Shown piece after piece: positions 1 to 9,120 of a DNA stretch of 32,581 bases (the first letter of the stretch is position 1; each line of letters opens with the position of its first letter). Location: positions 1 through 32,581 of the forward strand of contig DNUE01000080.1 of NCBI GenBank assembly GCA_003508005.1. The letters are read 5' to 3'. A program made the translations under genes and the position numbers. This DNA comes from Desulfobulbaceae bacterium. Lineage in GTDB: Bacteria; Desulfobacterota; Desulfobulbia; Desulfobulbales; Desulfobulbaceae. The notes under the pieces are model-generated. The model made no database searches. It had not been told where the DNA came from and was given only the letters and a program-made list of their open reading frames with translations.

Positions 1-1053
1 CGGGTCCTCGATGGTGATGATGTTGATGTCCGGCGAGTTGAGGATGGAAAGCGCCGAGTAGAGGGTGGTGGTCTTGCCGCTGCCCGTCGGGCCGGTAACC
101 AGGATGATCCCGTAGGGGGCCCTGATCAGCTTGTGGAAGATGTCCAGGTCCTTCTGCGACATCCCGAGAGCGGGCAGGGACAGCAGCACGTTGGACTTGT
201 CCAGCAGACGCATAACCACCCGCTCGCCAAAGGAGGTGGGCAGGGTGGACACCCGGATATCCACATTGCGGTCGGCTATGCGGATCTCGATCCGGCCGTC
301 CTGAGGCAGCCTCTTTTCAGCGATATCCAGCTTGGCCATGATCTTGACCCTGGAAACCAGCTTGGACTGGACATGCTTGGGCGGCCGATACATATCGTAA
401 AGGATTCCGTCCACCCGCTTGCGGATCTTGACCATGTCCTGGTAGGGCTCGATGTGGATATCACTTGCGTTGTCGCGGACCGCCTGGGCCAGCATCAGGT
501 TGACCAGTTTGATCACCGGGGCGTCGCTGGTATCGTCCAGGAGGTCCGCGGTTTCCTCAATCTCGGAGATGATGGCCTCCGGATTCTCCTCGTCCATGTC
601 ATGCATGACCTGATCCGCATGATCCTTGCTGCCGAGGTCGTAGGCAATATTGATGGCCTTGAAGATCTCCTCCTGCGGGGCAAGGACGGTTTTCATCCCC
701 TGCCAGTCCAGGATCCGCTGCAGATCGTCAAGCTGTTGGAAATAAAAGGGTTCAGCTATCGCGATAAAGGACTGACTGGGGGTCGCCATCGGGATCATTT
801 TGAATTTTTTCAAATAATGGATCGGGACCCGTGAGGTAAAAAAAGGGTCTAAGCCGGACGGCAGTTCAAGCATCAGCTCCAGCCCGCATTGGGTGCTGCG
901 GGCCTTCATCAGGTCCGTGGGCGACAGCTGCTTCTGCTGCACCAGGATCTCACCGAGGCGGCCGCCCTTCTCTTCCTGGACCGCAAGGGCCTGGGTGATA
1001 ACCTCTGGCCGCACCCCGTATGACTCGACAAGCACCTGGCCCAGCGGTTTCAT
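1..1053 (-). CDS. gspE: T2SS assembly ATPase GspE (3' end outside window)
   Basis: Cytoplasmic AAA-type secretion ATPase that powers pseudopilus assembly. The 351 codons visible cover the N-terminal part. An N1E/MshEN-like domain (residues about 1-150, starting MKPLGQVLVESYGV) is followed by the start of the ATPase core: SDIHIEP, the Arg-rich RKRVDGILY segment, then Walker A GPTGSGKTTT (about residues 323-332) and the Asp-box segment ITIEDP at the window edge. The tetracysteine zinc motif and Walker B would lie beyond base 1. The start ATG overlaps the gspD stop as ATGA, so translation is probably coupled. It is the last visible gene of the operon; gspF would be expected next. PilB-type pilus ATPases share the motifs, but the gspD/gspC neighbours favour GspE. 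Confidence 0.95.
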   Translation of the reverse strand, partial: MKPLGQVLVESYGVRPEVITQALAVQEEKGGRLGEILVQQKQLSPTDLMKARSTQCGLELMLELPSGLDPFFTSRVPIHYLKKFKMIPMATPSQSFIAIAEPFYFQQLDDLQRILDWQGMKTVLAPQEEIFKAINIAYDLGSKDHADQVMHDMDEENPEAIISEIEETADLLDDTSDAPVIKLVNLMLAQAVRDNASDIHIEPYQDMVKIRKRVDGILYDMYRPPKHVQSKLVSRVKIMAKLDIAEKRLPQDGRIEIRIADRNVDIRVSTLPTSFGERVVMRLLDKSNVLLSLPALGMSQKDLDIFHKLIRAPYGIILVTGPTGSGKTTTLYSALSILNSPDINIITIEDP

Positions 1054-3593
1054 TCGGCCGGGGCCTCCTCTGTCTGATTCTGAGGAGCCGTTAAAGGCTC
1101 GGGGGGCTGGTCTCCCTGGGGCAGGTCCGCAGGCTGCTGTTGGACGCCAAGGCGCTGCAGATTTTCCCCGGCCCTCTGCTTCATTGCGCCCAACTGCTGC
1201 GCCTCGACCGTCCCCTCACCTTCCGGAGGCGGCAGAGCCATGACCCGCTGGTAGAGTTCAACGGCCTGGAGGCTGTTCCCATCCTGTTCATTGACATAAC
1301 CAAGGTTCAGCAGGGCTGTGGGGTTATTCTGATCAATCTTCAGGGCCTGCTCAAAATACTGCCTGGCTCGGAGATAATCCTTTTCCTGCAGCTTGGCGAA
1401 CCCGATATCCGCCAGGGCTACGGCATGGCCAGAACGGGGCTCATAGGTATACTTGAAGTCGGGGATGGCGCTGGAGCCCTTCTTCACATATTCCATCACG
1501 TCGCGCTTCTGGTAATAGAGGCCGGCCAGCTCCGCCGGGTTTTCCACGATATGCGGGGTGATGAAAATAAAAAGGTTGGTTTTTGTTTCAGAGTCCTTCT
1601 TGGTCTTGAACAGGTAGCCCAAAAGAGGAATATCGCCGAGCAGGGGCACCTTGTATTCCCCGCTGGAGGTGTCCTGCCCGATTATACCGCCGATGACTAC
1701 GGTCTCTTCGTTGTGCAGGACCACCGTGGTGGTGGCGGTCCGCTTCAGGGTGGTCGGAGTTTCGGTGGCGGTCTTGAGCTTGATGACCTCCACCCCGATC
1801 TCCAGGCGGACCAGGTCGGACTGGTTGATCTGCGGCAGGATTTTCAGGGTGGTGGCAACGTCCTTGTACTCGTAATTGGTGTAATCCTGCTCCGCGGTGG
1901 TCACATTCCGGCTGGTGATATAGGGGACGTTCTCGCCGACCTTGATCTCCGCCTCCTTGTTGTCCGTGGTCAGGATCTGGGGGGTGGCGATGATATCCAC
2001 GTCCGAGTCGTCCTTGTAGGCCTTGACCACCGCAGCCAGGTTCGGGAAGAACACGTTGCCGATCTTGACCCCCTGCTGCAGGACTCCGACGGTGAAGCCG
2101 GCGGGCATGACCGGCGAATCCGAGGCCAAGTTGCCTTCACCCTGAAGCTGTGCATAGGGGCCGGTCGAGGAGCCGCTGAAGCCGGTGAACAGCTTGCCGG
2201 TCTCGTCGTTAAAGGTGCCGGCGCCGCCCCACTGCACCCCGATCTCAAAGGACTTACTCACGCTGACCTCCATGATCAACGCCTCGATATAGACCATCCT
2301 TCTCGGAATATCGAGTTTCTTGATCACCTCCTCCAGGACCATGTACTCATCCCGCGATCCGGTAATGATCAAAGCGTTGGTTTCCGCATCCGCCATGATC
2401 TTCAGGTCCTTGGAGATGGGCGGGGACTTGGTCGAGGCGTCCTGGGTGGCCCCTGCCCCGCCTGACTGGGTCGACCTGTCGGACGGCAGGCTGGTGAGCA
2501 CCTTGACGATCTCATCTGCCCTGGCATGCTGCAGGTAATACACCTGAATCTTGCCGGTTCCCTGGGGGGCCTCGGTATCGATCTTCGCCACCAGCTCCCT
2601 GACCTTCTGGAGGTTGGTCTTGTCCGTGATGACGATCAGCGAATTGGTCCGTTCGTAGGGGATGATCTTGATCGTATCCTGGCGCTGCCCCTGTTTGGCC
2701 GTGGTCTTCACAAACAGCTGGCCCAGGGCCTTGGCGACATTGTCGGCCGAGGCATATACCAGCGGGATAACCACCATCTCCTCGCCCACCGAAGGGACAT
2801 CTATGGCCCTGATGATCTCCATCAGCCGGGTGATGTTCGACAGCACATCGGTAAGGATCAGCAGGCCGGAGCCGCTGTGGGCGATGACCACGCTGCTCTT
2901 GGACACCAGGGGGGCAATAAGTCGCTTCACTTCTTCCGGGTCGGAGTAGGCCAGGCTGATCAACTGGGTGACCACCTTGTCCTCGGGATAAATCATCTCT
3001 TCTTCCCTGAGGGTTTGGATGCTCTTGGAGCGGGCCTGGACTGACGGGATGATCTTGGTCACCGAGCCGCTCTCCACGGTGGTAAACCCGTATACCTCAA
3101 GAACCGATTGAAAGACAAAATAGGCGTCCTCGGCGCTGATGCGGGTCGGGGAGATGACCGTCACCTTGCCCTTGACCGTTCGGTCAACGATGAAGTTCTT
3201 TCCGGTCAGCTCGCTGATATACTTGATGAACAGATTGATATCGACATCGTTGAAATCAATGGTGACATAACTTTCACCCTGGCTGACTATTTCCTGGACA
3301 GCCTTTCCCTGTTCCTGGCCGGCCTGTACGGGAGTTTTTGCCAGCTGCCTTCCCTGAGGGGCGCCGGCGCCTGGAGAAGGGGCCGGAGCCGCCTGCGTCG
3401 CTGGCAGCTGCAGAAGAAGGAACAGAACGGCCAGTAAAATCAGCATTATTGTCCTGCCAATCTCCCCTGGCAGGAAGGACAATGTCTTGCTAACGACATG
3501 ACTCACTACGTTCTTCATGGATCCCTTGTTGTGCTTCGGAATAAGCCTTGGCTGACACCGTTTTTCGATCATGATGGCTTTTTGCGAAACCAT
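1050..3593 (-). CDS. gspD: T2SS outer-membrane secretin GspD with C-terminal TPR tail
   Basis: Forms the outer-membrane channel of the T2SS. Domains in order: N-terminal signal segment with a hydrophobic run MLILLAVLFLLLQLP; N0 (DVDINLFIKYISELTGKNFI, about residue 115); N1-N3 repeats; then the secretin core with VPLLGDIPLLGYLF and TNLFIFITPHIV. After the core, residues of about 722-815 form TPR-like helices (ADIGFAKLQEKDYLRARQYF, then ALLNLGYVNEQDG), followed by a Gln/Pro-rich end. At about 847 aa it is longer than usual GspD proteins (about 650-750), and the TPR tail explains the excess. The ATG at 3593 shares a base with the gspC stop (TGATG). A second ATG at 3518 has a better ribosome site (AAGGGA, 5-nt spacing) and would give 822 aa with a shorter signal peptide; I cannot decide between them. 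Confidence 0.95.
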   Translation of the reverse strand: MVSQKAIMIEKRCQPRLIPKHNKGSMKNVVSHVVSKTLSFLPGEIGRTIMLILLAVLFLLLQLPATQAAPAPSPGAGAPQGRQLAKTPVQAGQEQGKAVQEIVSQGESYVTIDFNDVDINLFIKYISELTGKNFIVDRTVKGKVTVISPTRISAEDAYFVFQSVLEVYGFTTVESGSVTKIIPSVQARSKSIQTLREEEMIYPEDKVVTQLISLAYSDPEEVKRLIAPLVSKSSVVIAHSGSGLLILTDVLSNITRLMEIIRAIDVPSVGEEMVVIPLVYASADNVAKALGQLFVKTTAKQGQRQDTIKIIPYERTNSLIVITDKTNLQKVRELVAKIDTEAPQGTGKIQVYYLQHARADEIVKVLTSLPSDRSTQSGGAGATQDASTKSPPISKDLKIMADAETNALIITGSRDEYMVLEEVIKKLDIPRRMVYIEALIMEVSVSKSFEIGVQWGGAGTFNDETGKLFTGFSGSSTGPYAQLQGEGNLASDSPVMPAGFTVGVLQQGVKIGNVFFPNLAAVVKAYKDDSDVDIIATPQILTTDNKEAEIKVGENVPYITSRNVTTAEQDYTNYEYKDVATTLKILPQINQSDLVRLEIGVEVIKLKTATETPTTLKRTATTTVVLHNEETVVIGGIIGQDTSSGEYKVPLLGDIPLLGYLFKTKKDSETKTNLFIFITPHIVENPAELAGLYYQKRDVMEYVKKGSSAIPDFKYTYEPRSGHAVALADIGFAKLQEKDYLRARQYFEQALKIDQNNPTALLNLGYVNEQDGNSLQAVELYQRVMALPPPEGEGTVEAQQLGAMKQRAGENLQRLGVQQQPADLPQGDQPPEPLTAPQNQTEEAPAE

Positions 3594-4396
3594 CAATCTT
3601 CCCCAGCCCTGCTGCTTTCTTTGTCGATATTTTTCTTCCCGCCCGCTGCAGGACCAGAACCGTCCTTGGATGCGTTCGGCATTCTGATCGCCCGGCGCTG
3701 CGGCCGAGGCTTGGTCGTCGGCTCGGTCAGCACGGGCGTCTCCGGTTCAGGTGGCGGCTCAACCATTTCAGGCTGAAGGGTCTGCTCAGGTACTTCCGGC
3801 ACCACCGGCTGCTCGACCGGCTCAACCACCTCCGGCTCGGCCGGAATCTCGGCCGGAGATTCGGGAGGCGCTTCAGGCTCCTGAAAAAAATCTCCTGACG
3901 ATGGCTCGTAAGCCGGTCCGCCGCCCTCCCGTTCCTTGAGAAGCAGTTCCTCGTCGACTCCGTTCACCTGCAAGACCACCCGGCCACGCTCGATGGTCTT
4001 GATCAACGCACCCTGAATGCTGTCGCCGATCTGATAGATATCCTGCTGCTTTTTCTGGTCATCGGAAATGATGGCCCGGGAATCTCGTTCCACCCCGGAA
4101 ATTGTTCCCATAAGGGAGAGCTTCAGCTTGGTCGCCGCCAGTTCTTCAGGAGCAGGCTTCGTTTCTTCTTTTTCCGTCTTTGTTATAACAGCCTGAAAAA
4201 TATTTCTGTCAACTATTATCGTATAATCATCGGGTTTGCGCGCAATTTCCGTCCGCTCCACCTCCGGTTCCGCGATCGTGGTTTCTATCGCCGCGACAGG
4301 TACCCGCAGCCTCTCTGCAAGACGGCCGTACCAAATTTTCACCCCGGCAAAGACCAAGGCAAAGATGAGCAGCAGTTTCACCGCGACCCGCATCAC
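3593..4396 (-). CDS. gspC: T2SS inner-membrane protein GspC, HR domain, no PDZ
   Basis: Connects the inner-membrane platform to the secretin. It has one N-terminal membrane segment (about residues 5-20), then a short linker and the homology-region (HR) beta domain: IIVDRNIFQAVI near residue 60, LKLSLMGTISG, and SIQGALIKTIERGRVVLQVNG. From about residue 165 the protein becomes a Pro/Glu/Val-rich tail (EPEVVEPVEQPVVPEVPE and similar), ending in a basic, Gly-rich stretch. No PDZ or coiled-coil domain follows, unlike the classical enterobacterial GspC. The start is GTG at 4396, 10 nt after a GGAGG; an ATG follows at once at 4393. It lies directly after gspN with no gap and overlaps gspD. Pro-rich PilP-like proteins are the main alternative, but gspN and gspD as neighbours support GspC. 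Confidence 0.85.
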   Translation of the reverse strand: MMRVAVKLLLIFALVFAGVKIWYGRLAERLRVPVAAIETTIAEPEVERTEIARKPDDYTIIVDRNIFQAVITKTEKEETKPAPEELAATKLKLSLMGTISGVERDSRAIISDDQKKQQDIYQIGDSIQGALIKTIERGRVVLQVNGVDEELLLKEREGGGPAYEPSSGDFFQEPEAPPESPAEIPAEPEVVEPVEQPVVPEVPEQTLQPEMVEPPPEPETPVLTEPTTKPRPQRRAIRMPNASKDGSGPAAGGKKNIDKESSRAGED

Positions 4397-5335
4397 CTAC
4401 CGCTCGCCTCCCTGAATAATCCCGTCAATAACCCCGGATACGCCCTGGAACTCAATGCCGGGTTCCAGGATGGTGCCGTTGAGGGAAAAGGACAGTTTAT
4501 TGTCCCGCAGCTGCTTCCTGATCAGGGTTACCGTCGTCTCGTTGCGCAAACTGCTCAGCAATTCGGGACGCGGCTCAAAGGTGCCATCAATCTTCACTTC
4601 ACTTAACTGCAACGGATCGGCCAAGGTCACGCTGCCGCTGTATTCACCTGCCAGCAGTCTTGAATCGACCTTGCCATGGTTCAGGGCCAGCAAACGTTCC
4701 CGCAGCTCCAGCGATCCGGTCAGCTGCCCGAACTCGAGCTGATCGAGGCCAAAAACCGGCTGCTGCAGAGTGAAACTTCCTTCGACAACCCGCAACTCTG
4801 CGGTAAAAACGCCTTGATACGGGTCGCGCCACTCTCCTTCGAACCGGTAATTACCCGACAGCTTTCCGGTGGCGTTGCGGTCGAGCCTGGCCCACAGCGT
4901 GGCCAGCCCTCCCAGCTGAATATTCTTCGCTTCGCCCTCGCAGCGAAGCTTGCTGCCGTCCTTCAACAGGGCGGCCTTTCCCTGGAGAGCGCCGTCGGCA
5001 ACCTTGAGTTGATACCGAAATGGCAACTCCTTCCGGGTGGCAATCAATCCCCTGAGGTCTGGCATTATCCGCATTTCACTGACTTGCAGCAGTTCGTCCT
5101 CGGACGCGCCGGCCTCCTGCAGACGCATACCGATAACGACCAGGCCTGCGGGCAAGGCCGCATGCAGCTCCTTGATCTCCCAGCGCAGCCCGGGGCTGGC
5201 CGCGTTCAACCGGGCCTCCAGCCAGGGCCGGAGGCTGTCGGTGGGGAGCAGGACCCAGAGCAGCAGCACCAGGACCATCGCCGTATACAGGAGATAGCCG
5301 AAAGAGGCGGCCAGCCAGCGGAGCACCCTGTTCAT
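4397..5335 (-). CDS. gspN: T2SS protein GspN
   Basis: GspN-family inner-membrane T2SS accessory protein of 312 aa. A single N-terminal membrane helix (about residues 10-32, FGYLLYTAMVLVLLLWVLLP) is followed by a periplasmic region rich in beta strands. This region has repeated short segments of the AsmA/GspN kind, such as LQLSEVKIDGTF and KLSGNYRFEGEW. The product ends GVIDGIIQGGER. The start ATG shares its A with the gspM stop (TAATG), showing tight coupling. Position between gspM and gspC, rather than at the operon end as in the classical order, is consistent with operons outside the Gammaproteobacteria (from memory). Its exact role is not settled for the family; a link to platform assembly is inference from context. 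Confidence 0.8.
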   Translation of the reverse strand: MNRVLRWLAASFGYLLYTAMVLVLLLWVLLPTDSLRPWLEARLNAASPGLRWEIKELHAALPAGLVVIGMRLQEAGASEDELLQVSEMRIMPDLRGLIATRKELPFRYQLKVADGALQGKAALLKDGSKLRCEGEAKNIQLGGLATLWARLDRNATGKLSGNYRFEGEWRDPYQGVFTAELRVVEGSFTLQQPVFGLDQLEFGQLTGSLELRERLLALNHGKVDSRLLAGEYSGSVTLADPLQLSEVKIDGTFEPRPELLSSLRNETTVTLIRKQLRDNKLSFSLNGTILEPGIEFQGVSGVIDGIIQGGER

Positions 5336-5889
5336 TACGACTTTTGTCCTCCCGCAGCGCTCTGGTTCCGGTCGATGCTTACCACCTGCATGATGACGTC
5401 CAAAGTCCCTGTTTCCTTTTTGCCCTCCTGGACGGAGATACGTTTCAACGCGACGATCTTGTCCGGCGCTTCGATTAACTGGAGAAAATCCACCAGTTGC
5501 TTGAGGCTGATGTCCTGCAGTTTTATTTCAACCAATACCTCCTTGAAGGGTCCTTTGTCGTCCGCCGTTTCCGAGGGTTTCATGTAGGCGATATTTTTCT
5601 TGACCTCGCTCTGGGCAGCCATCTGCTCGAGAAAAGAAAACAGGCTGAACCCGGTCTCCCTTCCCCCAAGTTGTTCCTGCAGGGCATTGGCCTTGCCGTG
5701 CAGCTCCCGGTACCGGGTTTGCAGATCGCGCATCTCCACCAGGGCTTTCTCGCGCGCCTCCAGTCCTTTCTTCAGCCGGTCCCGGCCATCAAGCAAGGGG
5801 AGGATGCCAAACTGCAAGACCAGAAACAGGAGGACAAAAGTCCCGCCGATCGCCAGCACCAGCCGGTCCCGTTTGGAAATCTTGATCAT
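5335..5889 (-). CDS. gspM: T2SS inner-membrane platform protein GspM
   Basis: Small bitopic protein (184 aa) that partners GspL in the inner-membrane platform. A short basic cytoplasmic N-terminus (MIKISKRDR) leads into one membrane helix (about residues 11-33, LVLAIGGTFVLLFLVLQFGI). A heptad-like coiled-coil stretch follows (about 35-75, GRDRLKKGLEAREKALVEM), then a ferredoxin-like periplasmic domain containing LVEIKLQDISLKQLVDFLQL, typical of the GspM/PilO fold. The start ATG overlaps the gspL stop as ATGA, and the stop overlaps gspN. PilO is a possible paralogue, but the gsp gene order makes GspM the better name. Confidence 0.88.
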   Translation of the reverse strand: MIKISKRDRLVLAIGGTFVLLFLVLQFGILPLLDGRDRLKKGLEAREKALVEMRDLQTRYRELHGKANALQEQLGGRETGFSLFSFLEQMAAQSEVKKNIAYMKPSETADDKGPFKEVLVEIKLQDISLKQLVDFLQLIEAPDKIVALKRISVQEGKKETGTLDVIMQVVSIDRNQSAAGGQKS

Positions 5890-7391
5890 GTCGAGCCTCC
5901 AGCCCGCAGCCGCAGTTCAAAACGAATCATGCTGCTCTCCTTGTCGGCGGCCGCGGAAATGATGGAAACATCGTCGAACAGGGGCGATTTTCGCAGATTG
6001 CCCTGGATGACGTTGACATTGTTAAAGGTATCGGTGTCCCCCTTGATCTGCACGGAATCCTGGTCAATAACAAGGCGGGTGACGTGGATGGTCAGTTCCT
6101 TGGGAATCCGGGCAGAGATGTCAGCCAGGATATTGAGGACCCTCTTGTCCCCTGAAAAAAGCGGGGTGGCGATGGACGGAGCCTGGATGTCCCGGATGTT
6201 GGCCTGCATCTGGGTCAGGGGCTCCACCACCTTGGTCGCCTCCGGAAATGTCTCCTTGTAGATTCCTACCATCTGTCCGCCCAGCTTATCATGACTCTTC
6301 TTGAGAGAATGATAATCTATCCCCAGCAGAAGCCCGCCCCCTGCCAGGAGGACGAGAGCCAGAACTGCGGCGGCGATGATCTTTGGTCTGGTGGGCAGCA
6401 GCCGTTGCGGCGCGAACTCATCCTTACGGAAATTTATGCCCTGCTTTTTTTTCAGTGCCTGCAGGGCCAGAGCCAGGGCATGGTCGAAAAGGGCCGGCTG
6501 CCATTCTTCCCGCAGTTCAGTGGCAAGGGTGACTTCGACTTCCCGCTTCAGACTGCATGGAACGACCTCCTGGTCCAGTCCCTCGCTGATCCTGATGCGC
6601 AGTTCATCTATCTGGAGCATGCTGCCGGAGATGATCACCTGCTCGGGCGAAAAATCAATACCGCTTTCCAGCCCGAAAAAGCCGATGCTGCGCCGAATAT
6701 CCTCGCAGATGGCCGTAATGCAGGCTGTGGCGACAGGGACATTGATAATACTGGCCATGCCGTCGCTGAACGCCAGTGGGGCTTCGGTACCCATCCGCTC
6801 CGGATAGGGGAGGTGGCGGACAAAGACGATTCCGCCCTCATGGACAAGAACCATGTTGATGGCATGCACCCCGGCGTCGAGCAGCATGAAACTGGCGGGC
6901 ATCCTCCCGCTGCGGACGAGGATTTCCGCAAGGGCCATGTTTCGCAGGGTGAACGTTTCAGGGCTGAGTCCGCCGCGTTCCAGAAAATCGAGCTGCCGGC
7001 GCAGGGTTCCCTTCTCCTGGCAGGCAACCAGGAGTACGCTTTTCTCCCCATCCGTGCCGGTCACCAGAAATTCCACCACCTGCTCGGTAACCGGGGTAAG
7101 CAGCTGATCCTCCAGTTCCATGGGCAGGATCTGCTCAATTTTCTTTCTGTCGGTAAAGGGCAGGATAAGGTTGCGGACGCTCACCCCAGTCAGAGACAGC
7201 CCGCAGGCAGCGGCGCCGCTGCTCCAGCCGACCTGGGTCAGCAGGCCGGGCAGCAGGTCGGCGATATCCTCGCCGCCGCCCCGTTCATGGAAAGCGCAGG
7301 CGGTCACCTGCCGCTCTTGTCCCTTCTGCTGGACAACGACGGCAGCGATAAAATCATCGCCTATGTCAAGGCCGAGCGCCCGCCGTTTCAT
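5886..7391 (-). CDS. gspL: T2SS inner-membrane platform protein GspL
   Basis: Recruits the ATPase GspE to the membrane. The N-terminal cytoplasmic half (residues about 1-320) has the actin-like/PilM fold: MKRRALGLDIGDDFIAA at the start, LPFTDRKKIEQILPMELEDQ near 80-100, and the phosphate-loop-like FMLLDAGVHAINMVLV. One membrane helix lies near residues 340-360 (IIAAAVLALVLLAGGGLLLG). The periplasmic remainder resembles PilN/GspL-C, with LNILADISARIPKELTIHV and NNVNVIQGNLRKSPLFDDV. The length of 501 aa is somewhat over the usual 400-ish for GspL, so it looks like a PilM-PilN style fusion. The ATG lies 3 bp after the gspK stop. Confidence 0.88.
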   Translation of the reverse strand: MKRRALGLDIGDDFIAAVVVQQKGQERQVTACAFHERGGGEDIADLLPGLLTQVGWSSGAAACGLSLTGVSVRNLILPFTDRKKIEQILPMELEDQLLTPVTEQVVEFLVTGTDGEKSVLLVACQEKGTLRRQLDFLERGGLSPETFTLRNMALAEILVRSGRMPASFMLLDAGVHAINMVLVHEGGIVFVRHLPYPERMGTEAPLAFSDGMASIINVPVATACITAICEDIRRSIGFFGLESGIDFSPEQVIISGSMLQIDELRIRISEGLDQEVVPCSLKREVEVTLATELREEWQPALFDHALALALQALKKKQGINFRKDEFAPQRLLPTRPKIIAAAVLALVLLAGGGLLLGIDYHSLKKSHDKLGGQMVGIYKETFPEATKVVEPLTQMQANIRDIQAPSIATPLFSGDKRVLNILADISARIPKELTIHVTRLVIDQDSVQIKGDTDTFNNVNVIQGNLRKSPLFDDVSIISAAADKESSMIRFELRLRAGGST

Positions 7392-7394
7392 TTT

Positions 7395-8417
7395 TTACCT
7401 GACTTCCCAATACAGAAGCTGCTGTTCACTGTTGTCATTCCTGAACACGACACCGGTTCCTGTCCGCACCACCCCGCCGTTTTCCGCGGTGGCCTGCACC
7501 TGAAAATATTGACTCTTGGTGGTCAGGAGGGCATCATTGATTTCGACATCTCCGGGAAAACCGCTGACCTGTTTATACCAACCCGGGCCTGCCAGGGCAT
7601 CTTGGTTTTCTTTCTCCTGCCGGAACTCCACCAGCTTGCCGGCCGCCTCCTCGTCGATGCCCGGCGCCAAGTACTGGATAAGCTCCCGGGGCGCCGAATT
7701 CAAATTTATTTTGCCGTCGCTACCGGCCACGGTGATAAACCGTCTCAGGCCTAAGTATTTATCATTACCATAAAAAAGCTCCGGCGTCATGCCCCGAATG
7801 AGGAGCAGCTCCTCTGGATAGGACATCGGCCCGTCATGAGCGCTATAGGGTGGATTCAGGCCCTGATAGTAGCTGCTTTCCGCCCCTTTGCCCTCAAATT
7901 CCAGGTCATTATTGTCGATCCAGTCGATGATGGCGGCTAGCAGAGTCTCCGCCTTTTCGTCGTCTTCTACGGCAAACATGCCGGAGGTGAGAAAACGCAG
8001 CCACAGTTCTCGCTGACGGGCAACCTCCGCCGGCCCCTTGGCCGGATTAGTCCCTGAGTAGACCAGGGCGTTGACCTGCAGCCTCCCCGAGAGGTCGTCC
8101 ACGGTGACGGTTAGCTTGCCCGTGCCCATAAGGCTCGCAATCCGATCGGGATCGATGGTATGCCAGCTGTCATGGAGACTGTCGAATTTGTTCTCCTTCT
8201 GATCAGTGTAGAGTGCGGCCCTGGCCAGATTAAGGGCGGAACGGGTCATGGCGTCCAGTCGGACGCTGTCACCCATGTTGCCGGCGGCCTGCATCTGCCA
8301 GTTGACCGTGGAAAACAGCTGCACGGTGATGGCTACCAGAAAACTAATGGCCATTAGGGCCAAGACCAGGGCCATGCCCCGCTGGTTGGCGCTTGCCGCG
8401 CTACGCTTTTTTACCAT
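7395..8417 (-). CDS. gspK: T2SS minor pseudopilin GspK
   Basis: Tip pseudopilin that caps the pseudopilus with GspI and GspJ. A prepilin-type leader is cut after Gly in NQRG/MALVLALMAISF (about residue 14). The mature protein lacks Glu at +5, which is characteristic of GspK and distinguishes it from other pseudopilins. The long periplasmic domain (340 aa in total) holds the usual GspK segments: DDLSGRLQVNALV, then ETLLAAIIDWIDNNDLEFEGKG with an acidic cluster, and INLNSAPRELIQYLAPG, a helix-hairpin-helix-like SAM motif. It overlaps gspJ by 17 bp and lies just before gspL. Confidence 0.92.
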   Translation of the reverse strand: MVKKRSAASANQRGMALVLALMAISFLVAITVQLFSTVNWQMQAAGNMGDSVRLDAMTRSALNLARAALYTDQKENKFDSLHDSWHTIDPDRIASLMGTGKLTVTVDDLSGRLQVNALVYSGTNPAKGPAEVARQRELWLRFLTSGMFAVEDDEKAETLLAAIIDWIDNNDLEFEGKGAESSYYQGLNPPYSAHDGPMSYPEELLLIRGMTPELFYGNDKYLGLRRFITVAGSDGKINLNSAPRELIQYLAPGIDEEAAGKLVEFRQEKENQDALAGPGWYKQVSGFPGDVEINDALLTTKSQYFQVQATAENGGVVRTGTGVVFRNDNSEQQLLYWEVR

Positions 8418-9120
8418 TGATCAGCCCCGCCGGCAGCAGGATTCTGGTGGTGAACTCGATACTGGACTGCGCAGCCTGGTCCACCCAGAACTCCAGGGTG
8501 CAGATTACCGATACCGGCAGTTTGCGTATTGCGGTGGGATCATCGGGATCGACCTCGCTGTCCCAGCTGTCCTGTTCATCGCCCTTATCGTCCATATAAG
8601 TGAAGCTGATTGAACGCAGGCGGTCAGAGAGCAGATATCCACCCCTGGTCTGTGTGACCTGTTTCTTTTCATCAGTTTTCGCAGTCTCGGTCAGCAGATC
8701 ATCCGCCCGCAGGAGGAGGAATTCGCCCTCGTTCTCCTCATCCTCGACCACGCTGTACGCAATGACCGCCATCCCAGGATGATCATGGTCCGGATCAAAG
8801 ACCACATGAGCGGTGGAAGAGAACAACAGGCTGTCTGCCTCCCGCCCCTTTTCTTCCTTGTCGGTGCCGACGAACTCCACGCTGTCGACCAGCACCGCCG
8901 AGGCCAGATCCTCGCTGATCCGAAGCATAGCCACCTGGGCCCGATGATACAGTTCACCCTGGGTTCTTGTGGCCTCCACCACGTTGATGCTGCCGGACAG
9001 GGTCAAGGAAACCATGGAGACCACCATGGCCAGGATAAACATGGCCAGGAGGACTTCCAGAAGGGTCATTCCCTGCCGGCTGCGCAAACGACATGATTTG
9101 TCCGCTGCGCACATGGTCAT
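8401..9120 (-). CDS. gspJ: T2SS minor pseudopilin GspJ
   Basis: Minor pseudopilin of the tip complex. The prepilin leader is about 17 residues and ends RSRQG, cleaved before MTLLEVLLAMFILA, so Met is +1 and the conserved Glu is at +5. The hydrophobic stem is followed by a GspJ-like domain with YHRAQVAMLRISEDLASAV and LLSDRLRSISFTYMDD. The length of 239 aa is typical. The start ATG overlaps the gspI stop as ATGA. The name rests on position between gspI and gspK as well as on the RISEDLASA segment. Confidence 0.9.
   Translation of the reverse strand: MTMCAADKSCRLRSRQGMTLLEVLLAMFILAMVVSMVSLTLSGSINVVEATRTQGELYHRAQVAMLRISEDLASAVLVDSVEFVGTDKEEKGREADSLLFSSTAHVVFDPDHDHPGMAVIAYSVVEDEENEGEFLLLRADDLLTETAKTDEKKQVTQTRGGYLLSDRLRSISFTYMDDKGDEQDSWDSEVDPDDPTAIRKLPVSVICTLEFWVDQAAQSSIEFTTRILLPAGLINGKKA

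Noticed and set aside
1140..2465. 441-aa open frame on the plus strand opposite gspD
   Set aside because: Antisense shadow of a GC-rich gene; the gspD frame has full secretin motifs and this frame has no family resemblance.
4676..5587. 303-aa plus-strand frame over gspN and gspM
   Set aside because: Opposite to two recognisable gsp genes with overlapping starts and stops; no motifs of its own.
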